From Phycisphaeraceae bacterium (GTDB lineage: Bacteria; Planctomycetota; Phycisphaerae; Phycisphaerales; UBA1924): a stretch of 5,465 bases of DNA. Location of the stretch: the NCBI GenBank assembly GCA_009827205.1, contig WUAK01000196.1, positions 1 to 5,465 of the forward strand, read 5' to 3'. Of the stretch, positions 1-5,465 are shown in pieces. Below the pieces are notes generated by a model. It saw only the letters and a program-made list of their open reading frames with translations. It had not been told where the DNA came from and made no database searches. Positions within the stretch are counted from its first letter, which is position 1. Each line of letters starts with the position of its first letter. The translations under genes and the position numbers were made by a program.

Positions 1-1088
1 TCGAAGAGTGCCGGGGCGATTGTCTCTGGTTTCTGATCCGCGACGAGTCTGAAGCTCACCTTCGCGGTTGCCTTGGCCGCGATGACGGTCTTTGCACCTT
101 CGCCCATGTACCCGCCGTAGATCCCGTTGATGTCACAGGTCGGCCTTGCCCATTCGCGCTCGGTGGAGTTGAAACCCTTCTCGCCGATATCCGCCTCGGG
201 GCCAAGCCCGATTCCTTTCAGTGCAGCAACGGGGTCAACGCCGAGTGAAGCCCACTGGGCTCGTTCGTCGTCACCGATCGGCCTGACATCGTCGTAGAAC
301 CCTGGGATCGTCACCCGTCGGTCTTCGTCCCAGAGCTGGGCGAGCACCTTGGCGAGTTCGTTCACCGGGTTTGGAACACGCCCACCCCAGAGACCCGAGT
401 GAAGGTCCTGATCCGGTCCGTGGAGCGTGATTTCTGTGTAGGCGAGCCCCCGCACACCGTAGGTGATCGCGGGACGACCCCGGCCGAGCATGCCCGTGTC
501 GGAGATCACGCAGACATCGCACGCGTCGAGTTGGTCCTTGTGCTGGTCCACGAACATCTCGAGGTTCTTGGAGCCGGACTCTTCTTCGCCCTCGATGAGG
601 ATTGTCATCCGGACGCCGCCAGCAGCCTTCCCTGAGACGGCTTTCCAGGCCAGCATCGCCTCGATGAACGACGCGACCTGTCCCTTGTCGTCGCTTGCCC
701 CTCGAGCGACGACACGCTCGCCGATCTGGCCCTCGGCTGGTCGGATCACGGGCTCATAGGGCGGGCTGTCCCAGAGTTCCAGGGGCTCGGCGGGCTGGAC
801 GTCATAGTGGCCGTAGAACAGGACGTGCGGCCCTCGGTACGCGTCGTCGCCCGGTGTCGTCGCGAGCACCACCGGGTGGCCCGGCTCGGCCGCGGTGCCC
901 GTTGGGATCACCTCCACCTCGAACCCGGCCTCAGCGAGCCGATCGGCGCACCACTGCCCGGCACGCGCGACGTCCTCGCGGTAGGCGGGGTCTGTGCTGA
1001 CCGACGGGATGCGGAGCCAGTCCATGAGCCTCTCGACCGAAGCCTTTTCGTTCTGCTCGAGGTGTGCGATGACGTCTTGGGTTTGCAT
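1..1088 (-). CDS. M20-family metallopeptidase (dipeptidase), 3' end outside window
   Basis: Likely a cytosolic zinc dipeptidase or aminoacylase-like hydrolase that cleaves short peptides. It was read on the minus strand from ATG at 1088 to the window edge: 362 codons with no stop, against roughly 450-470 residues for the family. Visible M20 motifs are GHYDVQPA (zinc ligand His94, catalytic Asp96), ASDDKGQ (bridging ligand Asp133), EGEEESGS (general base Glu169 and ligand Glu170), SDTG (ligand Asp197) and DLHSGLWGG (His230, in the lid or dimerisation domain). Spacing follows the carnosinase-like branch (cytosolic nonspecific dipeptidase type). The last zinc-binding His lies in the missing C-terminus. 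No signal peptide or membrane segment is seen. An AGGA sits 6 bases before the ATG, which supports this start. The exact substrate cannot be told. The family call is secure. Confidence 0.93.
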   Translation of the reverse strand, partial: MQTQDVIAHLEQNEKASVERLMDWLRIPSVSTDPAYREDVARAGQWCADRLAEAGFEVEVIPTGTAAEPGHPVVLATTPGDDAYRGPHVLFYGHYDVQPAEPLELWDSPPYEPVIRPAEGQIGERVVARGASDDKGQVASFIEAMLAWKAVSGKAAGGVRMTILIEGEEESGSKNLEMFVDQHKDQLDACDVCVISDTGMLGRGRPAITYGVRGLAYTEITLHGPDQDLHSGLWGGRVPNPVNELAKVLAQLWDEDRRVTIPGFYDDVRPIGDDERAQWASLGVDPVAALKGIGLGPEADIGEKGFNSTEREWARPTCDINGIYGGYMGEGAKTVIAAKATAKVSFRLVADQKPETIAPALF

Positions 1089-1106
1089 GCGTGATCCTAT
1101 GGAATG

Positions 1107-1134
1107 AAAAACCGCCCGGGCGTTGCCGGGCGGT
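1107..1134 (-). terminator. Intrinsic terminator after the pseudopilin gene
   Basis: On the minus strand a perfect 9-bp GC-rich stem (ACCGCCCGG pairing with CCGGGCGGT, 6-base loop) is followed directly by a run of T. It starts 25 bases past the pseudopilin stop codon, which fits transcription ending there. On the plus strand there is no T run after the stem, so it is a one-directional terminator. It ends only 18 bases before the start codon of the M20 peptidase gene. Confidence 0.88.
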
Positions 1135-1159
1135 GATCAATGAACTTTGCTAAAGGAGA

Positions 1160-2263
1160 TTAGGGAAGGATGCGACCATTGAATCCATCTAGACGTCCAT
1201 CCTTTATTCCTTCAAGCCATTCTTGTGCTTCATCGGTGAGTTCGCTTACACCGGAGTCAAGGGCTACGCTGCCGGTTGGTGCCCAGAGTGACATGTCTGT
1301 CCATACTTCTTCCTGGGTCAAATTCTCAGTATGACCATCGAAGAAAGCTGCGTTAAGCGAGTTGCTTGGGTGTCGGAATGAGAGTTCTTGGTTCAGTGGC
1401 GAGCCCCCTTGGAATTGTTGCTGACCGTAAGCAACGTTCCCTCTCCATTGGGGTGTGCCTGATGTGAACGTGGAGTTGGCAGAACCAGTTACTGGTGCGA
1501 CATCAAAATCCAACTCGTTACCTACAAGATATCTTGTTCCGTCAGCAACAATGATTTTCCTCGAGGGAGAGGTTCCTACCCGAAAAGTTTGGGGCCTGAA
1601 TCCCTTTGGAGTTCGGACGGAGGAAGCAGGGCCGCCACTCCAATTTCTTGGTACAGCACCGTAAAGTTGCTGATACTTCGCACCGTCATTAACAACACCC
1701 TGGCCTGGAACGAAGCCCGATGAAACCGTACCCCAACACGAGAATGCTCCGGGCATTAGATAACTAATTTGCTTGTACCCAACCGAGTTAGCCACGTCTC
1801 GATAATCGTCGAGATCTGGTGCGCTTCCGAAGAGGGTGTCATTGAGTGTCTTTGCTGCCGGATCAGCAAAGTCATTCACAATTCCGGCCATTCGCTCTGC
1901 TCTTGATGAAGCTAGGCCGAGTTCGCTGCCCATTGTCGGGCTAATGAAGTCGGACAGCGTCACGGGAGTGTCTGGGGAAGTATTTCCAACGTAGAGCGTA
2001 TTGCCTCCAGTCTCGTTTGGCACATGGCCGCTCCACCCAGAAGTTGTCTGCGACGCATAGTTGTCATCGTTCGCAGCAGAATATGTCGCCTGCCCCTGGG
2101 CAATTGAACGTAACTGAGTTTGGTCTACAAGTGACCATGCTGCAGCTCGAGCTTGTCCTAATGCCGGGAGAAGAATCCCAATTAATAACGCGATGATCGC
2201 GATCACAACAAGCAGTTCAATCAACGTGAACGCTCGAGAAGTGTCGGTACCTTGTGGGTTCAT
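1160..2263 (-). CDS. Prepilin-type N-terminal cleavage/methylation domain protein (pseudopilin-like)
   Basis: An exported type II secretion or type IV pilin-like protein of 367 residues. An 11-residue leader (MNPQGTDTSRA) precedes the processing site A/F. The hydrophobic helix then begins FTLIELLVVIAIIALLIGI, with the conserved Glu at +5 of the mature protein. The rest is a long periplasmic or surface domain rich in Ser, Gly and Asn. Near the C-terminus, around residues 297-311, is RHPSN...FFDGH, which resembles the H-X9-DG processing-associated motif of planctomycete prepilins but with ten residues between His and Asp-Gly. The start at 2263 was chosen because AGGAG lies 8 bases upstream and gives a normal leader. 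An in-frame ATG at 2311, overlapping the previous gene's stop as TAATG, would add 16 residues. Whether it builds a pseudopilus or acts alone is not visible. Confidence 0.9.
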   Translation of the reverse strand: MNPQGTDTSRAFTLIELLVVIAIIALLIGILLPALGQARAAAWSLVDQTQLRSIAQGQATYSAANDDNYASQTTSGWSGHVPNETGGNTLYVGNTSPDTPVTLSDFISPTMGSELGLASSRAERMAGIVNDFADPAAKTLNDTLFGSAPDLDDYRDVANSVGYKQISYLMPGAFSCWGTVSSGFVPGQGVVNDGAKYQQLYGAVPRNWSGGPASSVRTPKGFRPQTFRVGTSPSRKIIVADGTRYLVGNELDFDVAPVTGSANSTFTSGTPQWRGNVAYGQQQFQGGSPLNQELSFRHPSNSLNAAFFDGHTENLTQEEVWTDMSLWAPTGSVALDSGVSELTDEAQEWLEGIKDGRLDGFNGRILP

Positions 2264-2271
2264 TCCATGTA

Positions 2272-2276
2272 CTCCT
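2272..2276 (-). promoter_or_regulatory. Ribosome binding site deciding the pseudopilin start
   Basis: Minus-strand AGGAG, 8 bases before ATG 2263. It is the best Shine-Dalgarno match near either candidate start and favours the short-leader form of the prepilin over the in-frame ATG at 2311. Confidence 0.7.
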
Positions 2277-2310
2277 GTACAATCAGGAAGAATGTCATGC
2301 TGACTTTCCA

Positions 2311-2679
2311 TTACATCTTCTTTGGTTTTGATGAGTCGTCCACTTCAACTCTACCTGAATCAAGATCAACTCTGACTACTTCGCCTTCGACCTGTTCTAG
2401 CGATTTCATGTGGCGTGGATCGATGTAGTAGCCGTCACGTGCCTCGTCGTAGCCAACTCGCATGAGAGTGTTCGCGCCGGTTTCGGGGTGTTCCATTGGT
2501 AGTACGAGAGTTCGCTTCTTTGTGCCCGCATCAAACATTTCGCCCGTCGTCACATCAACAAGCATGACAGAAGCTGCTGTCTGCGGAGAGCCACTCTTAC
2601 TAACAGCGAGCACAATCCCTACCACTCCGATGAGCAGCCCGATGACAATCACAGCGATCTGGACTGGTTTCGCCTGCAT
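2311..2679 (-). CDS. Small single-pass membrane protein, unknown function
   Basis: A 122-residue protein that I do not recognise as a named family. Residues about 7-26 form one uninterrupted hydrophobic helix (IAVIVIGLLIGVVGIVLAV) after a short N-terminus with one Lys. This suggests an inner-membrane anchor with about 90 residues probably outside the cytoplasm. The soluble part contains VDVTTGEMFDAG, a basic KKR, an LPMEHPETG turn, and a DGYYIDPRHMKSLEQ stretch, then a charged tail ending in KPKKM. It has no cysteines. ATG 2679 was chosen because GGAG lies 6 bases upstream and the membrane helix follows at once; the longer reading from 2811 adds 44 residues of low-complexity, non-coding-like sequence. 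The pseudopilin start lies 47 bases downstream on the same strand, so the two are probably one operon and may act together at the envelope (inference). Confidence 0.8.
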   Translation of the reverse strand: MQAKPVQIAVIVIGLLIGVVGIVLAVSKSGSPQTAASVMLVDVTTGEMFDAGTKKRTLVLPMEHPETGANTLMRVGYDEARDGYYIDPRHMKSLEQVEGEVVRVDLDSGRVEVDDSSKPKKM

Positions 2680-2685
2680 ACACCA

Positions 2686-2689
2686 CTCC
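2686..2689 (-). promoter_or_regulatory. Ribosome binding site deciding the membrane-protein start
   Basis: Minus-strand GGAG, 6 bases before ATG 2679. It supports the 122-residue form and argues against the 166-residue reading from 2811. Confidence 0.6.
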
Positions 2690-2815
2690 GGACATGGCCC
2701 CGCCAAACGGGGTGAGTCTTCTCGTTCCCTGCACGCGTCCTGCGAACGCCGGACTTGTGCAGAAGAATACCCGATCAAGCGCCTTTCGTCTCTCTCGGCA
2801 GGTAATAACAATAAC

Positions 2816-2830
2816 CAAACAATTTGTTTG
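2816..2830. repeat. Perfect 15-bp palindrome, possible operator
   Basis: CAAACAA-T-TTGTTTG is a perfect inverted repeat with a one-base centre, in the divergent intergenic region. Its right arm overlaps the proposed -35 box of the dockerin gene promoter, a usual place for a repressor site. No regulator gene is in the window, so a bound protein is only inferred. Confidence 0.5.
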
Positions 2831-2916
2831 CTTTGCGGTAGGGTAGGGATATACTAGGATTCTCGGATCTGTTTGTTTGAGTCATCGCCGAGGCTCTTTT
2901 CTGTGTTCTTTGTTTG
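2823..2916 (+). repeat. Three direct copies of TTTGTTTG
   Basis: The octamer occurs at 2823-2830, 2872-2879 and 2909-2916. The first is the right arm of the palindrome, and the other two lie in the predicted untranslated leader. Copies two and three are each followed by GA. The start-to-start spacings are 49 and 37 bases, so this is not a regular tandem array. Confidence 0.5.
2828..2855 (+). promoter_or_regulatory. Putative sigma-70-type promoter for the dockerin protein gene
   Basis: TATACT at 2850-2855 matches TATAAT at 5 of 6 positions. TTGCTT at 2828-2833 keeps the TTG of the -35 consensus, with a 16-base spacer. Transcription would begin near 2862, giving a leader of about 67 bases before ATG 2929. 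The -10 is good and the -35 is weak. Confidence 0.5.
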
Positions 2917-2928
2917 AAAGGAAATGGC

Positions 2929-3807
2929 ATGAATTTACGACTGAATGCATCACTGCTGCTGGCCGCGATCTCGACCACCTCGCACGCACAGCCAATCACG
3001 ATTAATTCCGTAATTGGTTCTGTTTCGGCTGAGGCTGACATGTCGTGCTTCGGCGCTGTTTCATGCGGGTCGACCACAACAGGTACTTCCGGCATGATTG
3101 ATCTTCTTGTGAATCCGACTGTTTCATACGGAGTGACTACTCAATGTGGTTTCCCTCCGCCGCGTCTACCGCTATCAATATCGGCTGTCGGCGAGGGTGC
3201 GTTCACGATCAACAGCTCCAGCTCTGATTCACTTGCATTTACGACGTGGGGTAGTTCAGAAGTATGTTCTGACGATGTTTATGACACTGATTGCGACGTG
3301 GATACAGATGCTGGGATGCAGACCGACATGACAATCACCTGCGTTACTGATGTGAAGGTGTTTGGTCATCTAATCGCGGGGCTGGGATTGAGTTCGTGTG
3401 ATTCCGTACTCTCGTTCTCTAACGGGGCATTTAGCCTGTCCGCCGGCGGCTCATCTCCTGACACCGAATTGATTAACCACGTATTCCCTGCTGGTACTGT
3501 GATCACCATCTTCGGGTCATCCGGATCACAGGCTTCCGGAAATGCGCGAGTCGAGCTGGATGGATGCATGGTAACTTGTACTACTCCTATTTTTGGCACT
3601 GGATACGAGATTGATGCTGAATTCGAAGAGTATTGCCTCCCCGATACGAATAAGAACGGCTCAGTTGAACCCGGCGACTTCACTGCTTGGACAAACGCAT
3701 ACAACAACGGCGATCTGCTCGTCGCGGACCAGAACGGGGATGGTCAGTTAACATCAGGAGACTTTACAGCCTTCCTCGCCAACTACAGCCGCGGCTGCCC
3801 GTGGTAA
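2929..3807 (+). CDS. Secreted protein with C-terminal GC-type dockerin-like domain
   Basis: A 292-residue exported protein of unknown overall role. A signal peptide spans residues 1-20 (MNLRLNASLLLAAISTTSHA, cleavage before Gln21). The body (21-235) is Ser, Thr and Gly rich, probably beta-structured, and not recognised. It has nine cysteines and an acidic stretch at 115-133 with alternating aspartates (DTDCDVDTDAG) that resembles calcium-binding DxDxDG repeats. Residues 236-292 are a duplicated EF-hand module. The first loop uses Asp239, Asn241, Asn243, Ser245, Glu247 and Asp250, followed by FTAW. The second uses Asp267, Asn269, Asp271, Gln273, Thr275 and Asp278, followed by FTAF. Cys236 and Cys290 flank the module and could pair, and the protein ends GCPW. 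Such tails are common on exported planctomycete proteins and probably serve anchoring or assembly. ATG 2929 has AGGA 6 bases upstream. The TTG at 2914 is in frame but unlikely. Confidence 0.88.
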   Translation: MNLRLNASLLLAAISTTSHAQPITINSVIGSVSAEADMSCFGAVSCGSTTTGTSGMIDLLVNPTVSYGVTTQCGFPPPRLPLSISAVGEGAFTINSSSSDSLAFTTWGSSEVCSDDVYDTDCDVDTDAGMQTDMTITCVTDVKVFGHLIAGLGLSSCDSVLSFSNGAFSLSAGGSSPDTELINHVFPAGTVITIFGSSGSQASGNARVELDGCMVTCTTPIFGTGYEIDAEFEEYCLPDTNKNGSVEPGDFTAWTNAYNNGDLLVADQNGDGQLTSGDFTAFLANYSRGCPW

Positions 3808-3841
3808 TTACTCCTAGTCACTGAGCCTAATATCCGGCGGG

Positions 3842-4915
3842 ATGAGACTGATCCTGCCCAACCCGAGAGGCTTCTGTGCCGGAGTCCGAATGGCGATCGA
3901 TGTCGTCGATCGGGCGGTCAGCCTCTATCCGGACCGGACGATCTACGTCTACCACGACATCGTGCACAACAGGCACGTCGTAGACAGGTTCAAGGACCGC
4001 GGTGTCGTGTTTGTTGAAGAGCTAGAAAGCATACCAAAGGGGGGTGTTGTGGTCTTTAGCGCCCACGGCATCCCCCCGTCTATCCGCCAGCAGGCACAGG
4101 ATCGTGGATTGATCTCGGTCGATGCGACGTGCCCGCTCGTGACGAAGGTGCACTCCGAGGCGGTGCGCTACGCCAAGAAGGGCTACCAGATCCTTCTCAT
4201 CGGACACGAGGATCATCAGGAAGTGATCGGCACGAAAGGCGAGGCTCCTGATGCCACTCTGGTTGTTGAGTCGCCCGAGCACGCGGAAACGATCGAGGTC
4301 GGTGACCCGTCGAAGCTCGTATACCTGACCCAGACGACGCTCTCGACGGATGACGCGGGAGCGATCATCCGCGTGCTCAAGCGTCGGTTCCCGGAAATCC
4401 ACGAGCCGAACGAGCCGGATATTTGCTACGCGACGACGAATCGTCAGCACGCCGTTCGGCAGATCGCGCCGGAGGTTGACGTCGTTCTCGTTGTGGGCAG
4501 CAAGAACTCGTCCAATTCGGTGCGTCTCACCGAGATTGCGCACAACGTCGGCACAGAGTCGTACCTTCTCGATGACGCGTCAGAGCTGCGTGCCGAGTGG
4601 TTCAGCAAGGGCTCCGACACGAGTGTCATGGTCACGGCCGGGGCGTCGGCGCCGGAAGACCTGGTTGCTGCGATCTGCCGAACGCTGCTTGAGAATCACG
4701 GAGGCACGCTCGAGCAATGGGACGTGATCGACGAGACGATCGAATTCGCTCTTCCGGTCGCGCTGCGTCGCCTGATGAAAGAAGAGGGCGTCGAGGTCGG
4801 TTCGGGTATGGTCACTGTTGATAGCGGCGTCGCCTCAGGCGAGGCATACGGAGCGGTCCCGCTGACCGTTTCCGCGCGGAGCGCACCACCAGATCTCAAG
4901 GATGTAGCTCCGTGA
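3842..4915 (+). CDS. ispH: 4-hydroxy-3-methylbut-2-enyl diphosphate reductase
   Basis: IspH (LytB) is the last enzyme of the MEP pathway. In the cytosol it reduces HMBPP to IPP and DMAPP using a [4Fe-4S] cluster. The three cluster cysteines are present: Cys12 (NPRGFCAGV), Cys97 (DATCPLVTKVH) and Cys195 (ICYATTNRQ). Substrate-site residues are also visible: His42 (DIVHN), His75 (SAHGIPPS), His125 and Glu127 (GHEDHQEV), the QTTLS segment at 164-168, the SKNSSNS segment at 220-226, and Ser269 (TAGASAPED). At 357 residues it is longer than the E. coli enzyme (316); the extra length is a tail after about residue 310 with no recognised motif. No Shine-Dalgarno is seen before ATG 3842, which sits 34 bases after the dockerin gene with no terminator between. 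Its stop overlaps the start of rlmN. Confidence 0.97.
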   Translation: MRLILPNPRGFCAGVRMAIDVVDRAVSLYPDRTIYVYHDIVHNRHVVDRFKDRGVVFVEELESIPKGGVVVFSAHGIPPSIRQQAQDRGLISVDATCPLVTKVHSEAVRYAKKGYQILLIGHEDHQEVIGTKGEAPDATLVVESPEHAETIEVGDPSKLVYLTQTTLSTDDAGAIIRVLKRRFPEIHEPNEPDICYATTNRQHAVRQIAPEVDVVLVVGSKNSSNSVRLTEIAHNVGTESYLLDDASELRAEWFSKGSDTSVMVTAGASAPEDLVAAICRTLLENHGGTLEQWDVIDETIEFALPVALRRLMKEEGVEVGSGMVTVDSGVASGEAYGAVPLTVSARSAPPDLKDVAP

Positions 4916-5465
4916 AGCACCCGGAACATCATCTATTCGAGATGACGCCCGTCGAACTTGCAGGTTGGTGTGAGAGCCGGGGCATGAAGAAGTTCCGGGC
5001 AACACAGATCCTCGAGTGGGTGTACCAGCACGGAGAGGCGGATCCGCTTGAGTGGTCAAACCTGTCCGCCCGTGATCGCGAATGCGCCAATGCCGAGCTG
5101 ACGATCCTCTCAGGCAGAACGATCTCGCACCAGCTCGCGACCGACGGCACACAGAAGCTGCTGATTCAGTGGGATGAAACACCAAAGCCGGGTGCTGCTG
5201 GAGGATCCCTGAACGTTCTGCAGGACGACCCGAGCATGCAGACCGAGTGCGTGATGATCCCGTCGCTCGGCGAAGACACGCACAGGAAGACAGCATGCAT
5301 CTCGAGTCAGGTCGGTTGTCCGGTGGGTTGCCGATTCTGTGCATCCGGGTTGGCAGGGCTCGACGGCAATCTCTCTGCGGGGCGCATTGTTGAGCAGGCG
5401 TGGAGACTGGGTCAGCTCGAGAACGTGGGCAGGATCAGCAACATTGTCTTTATGGGAATGGGCGA
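4912..5465 (+). CDS. rlmN: 23S rRNA (adenine-C2)-methyltransferase, 3' end outside window
   Basis: RlmN is a radical-SAM enzyme that methylates C2 of A2503 in 23S rRNA, and of A37 in some tRNAs, which affects decoding accuracy and peptidyl-transferase-site drug binding. It is open to the window edge, with 184 codons seen of about 350-380. Residues 9-60 form the small helical N-terminal domain (FRATQILEWVYQHG). DGTQKLL and ECVMIP lead to the catalytic core; Glu112 aligns with the conserved Glu before the core. The cluster motif is CPVGCRFC (Cys136, Cys140, Cys143), followed by GRIVEQ and VFMGMG. Residues about 88-108 look like an insertion of around 20 residues relative to E. coli RlmN. The methyl-carrying Cys near the C-terminus is off the window. 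GTG 4912 was chosen because it makes a 4-base GTGA overlap with ispH and has AAGGA 9 bases upstream; ATG 4942 is the alternative. Likely translationally coupled to ispH. Confidence 0.95.
   Translation, partial: MKHPEHHLFEMTPVELAGWCESRGMKKFRATQILEWVYQHGEADPLEWSNLSARDRECANAELTILSGRTISHQLATDGTQKLLIQWDETPKPGAAGGSLNVLQDDPSMQTECVMIPSLGEDTHRKTACISSQVGCPVGCRFCASGLAGLDGNLSAGRIVEQAWRLGQLENVGRISNIVFMGMG

Noticed and set aside
271..1000. Several short open frames on both strands over the M20 gene
   Set aside because: All overlap the continuous M20 reading frame that carries every expected metal-ligand motif; they are GC-rich shadows.
2764..2792. Minus-strand promoter (GAGACG, 17 bases, TATTCT) for the membrane-protein/pseudopilin unit
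   Set aside because: The -35 matches at only 3 of 6 positions and other equally weak choices exist nearby; a promoter must lie in this region but I cannot place it.
2680..2811. N-terminal extension of the small membrane protein to a start at 2811
   Set aside because: The extra 44 residues look non-coding, would put a charged region before the membrane helix, and the internal ATG at 2679 has a proper ribosome site.
2862..2892. Possible attenuator hairpin (CTCGG with CCGAG, then CTCTTTT) in the dockerin leader
   Set aside because: Only 5 paired bases with a 21-base loop and a mixed T tract; too weak to call.
2914..2928. TTG start for the dockerin protein
   Set aside because: It would use the Shine-Dalgarno itself as coding sequence; ATG 2929 has AGGA at 6 bases and gives a clean signal peptide.
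2775..3095. Minus-strand frame of 106 codons across the intergenic region and dockerin start
   Set aside because: It overlaps the promoter and signal peptide of the dockerin gene and shows no domain or ribosome site.
4022..4543. Long minus-strand open frame opposite ispH
   Set aside because: Shadow of a well-conserved gene in GC-rich DNA; the translation is Arg-rich with no recognisable motif.
4829..4843. Inverted repeat GCCTC-AGGC-GAGGC inside the ispH tail
   Set aside because: Short, within coding sequence, no T run after it; expected by chance in GC-rich DNA.
4835..5344. Long minus-strand open frame opposite the ispH end and rlmN
   Set aside because: Shadow frame; the plus strand shows clear IspH and RlmN motifs over the same bases.

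Overview
The window looks like chromosome of a planctomycete, most likely of the class Phycisphaerae. Two hallmarks support this. One is a prepilin-like protein whose N-terminal helix carries the AFTLIELLVVIAIIALL signature that is abundant in that group. The other is a secreted protein ending in a duplicated EF-hand (dockerin-like) module that closes with Gly-Cys-Pro. This placement comes from recognised family style, not from a database search.

Layout. Bases 1-1088 (minus strand) hold the N-terminal 362 codons of an M20-family metallo-dipeptidase that runs off the left edge. A strong intrinsic terminator at 1107-1134 separates it from a two-gene minus-strand unit: a small single-pass membrane protein of unknown function (2679 to 2311), then a pseudopilin/prepilin-like protein (2263 to 1160). 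A 249-bp divergent intergenic region (2680-2928) carries a plausible plus-strand promoter, a perfect 15-bp palindrome over its -35 region and three TTTGTTTG copies. Rightward from it lies a secreted, cysteine-rich dockerin-type protein (2929-3807). It is followed at 34 bases by ispH (3842-4915), the last enzyme of the MEP isoprenoid pathway. The ispH stop overlaps the GTG start of rlmN (4912 onward, truncated at the right edge), a radical-SAM methyltransferase of 23S rRNA and tRNA.

The window mixes two kinds of DNA. The flanking genes (M20 peptidase, ispH, rlmN) are metabolic or housekeeping genes with GC-rich codon use. The central block (about 1160-3810) encodes three envelope or exported proteins and is visibly poorer in GC, which suggests lineage-specific or acquired surface genes inserted between conserved ones. 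ispH and rlmN form a translationally coupled pair, both making [4Fe-4S] enzymes. The membrane protein and pseudopilin form a second unit.

No RNA gene, CRISPR array, insertion sequence or phage gene is visible. I did not find a convincing new system. The best candidates for a second look are the pseudopilin plus small membrane protein pair facing a dockerin protein, and the palindrome and repeats between them.
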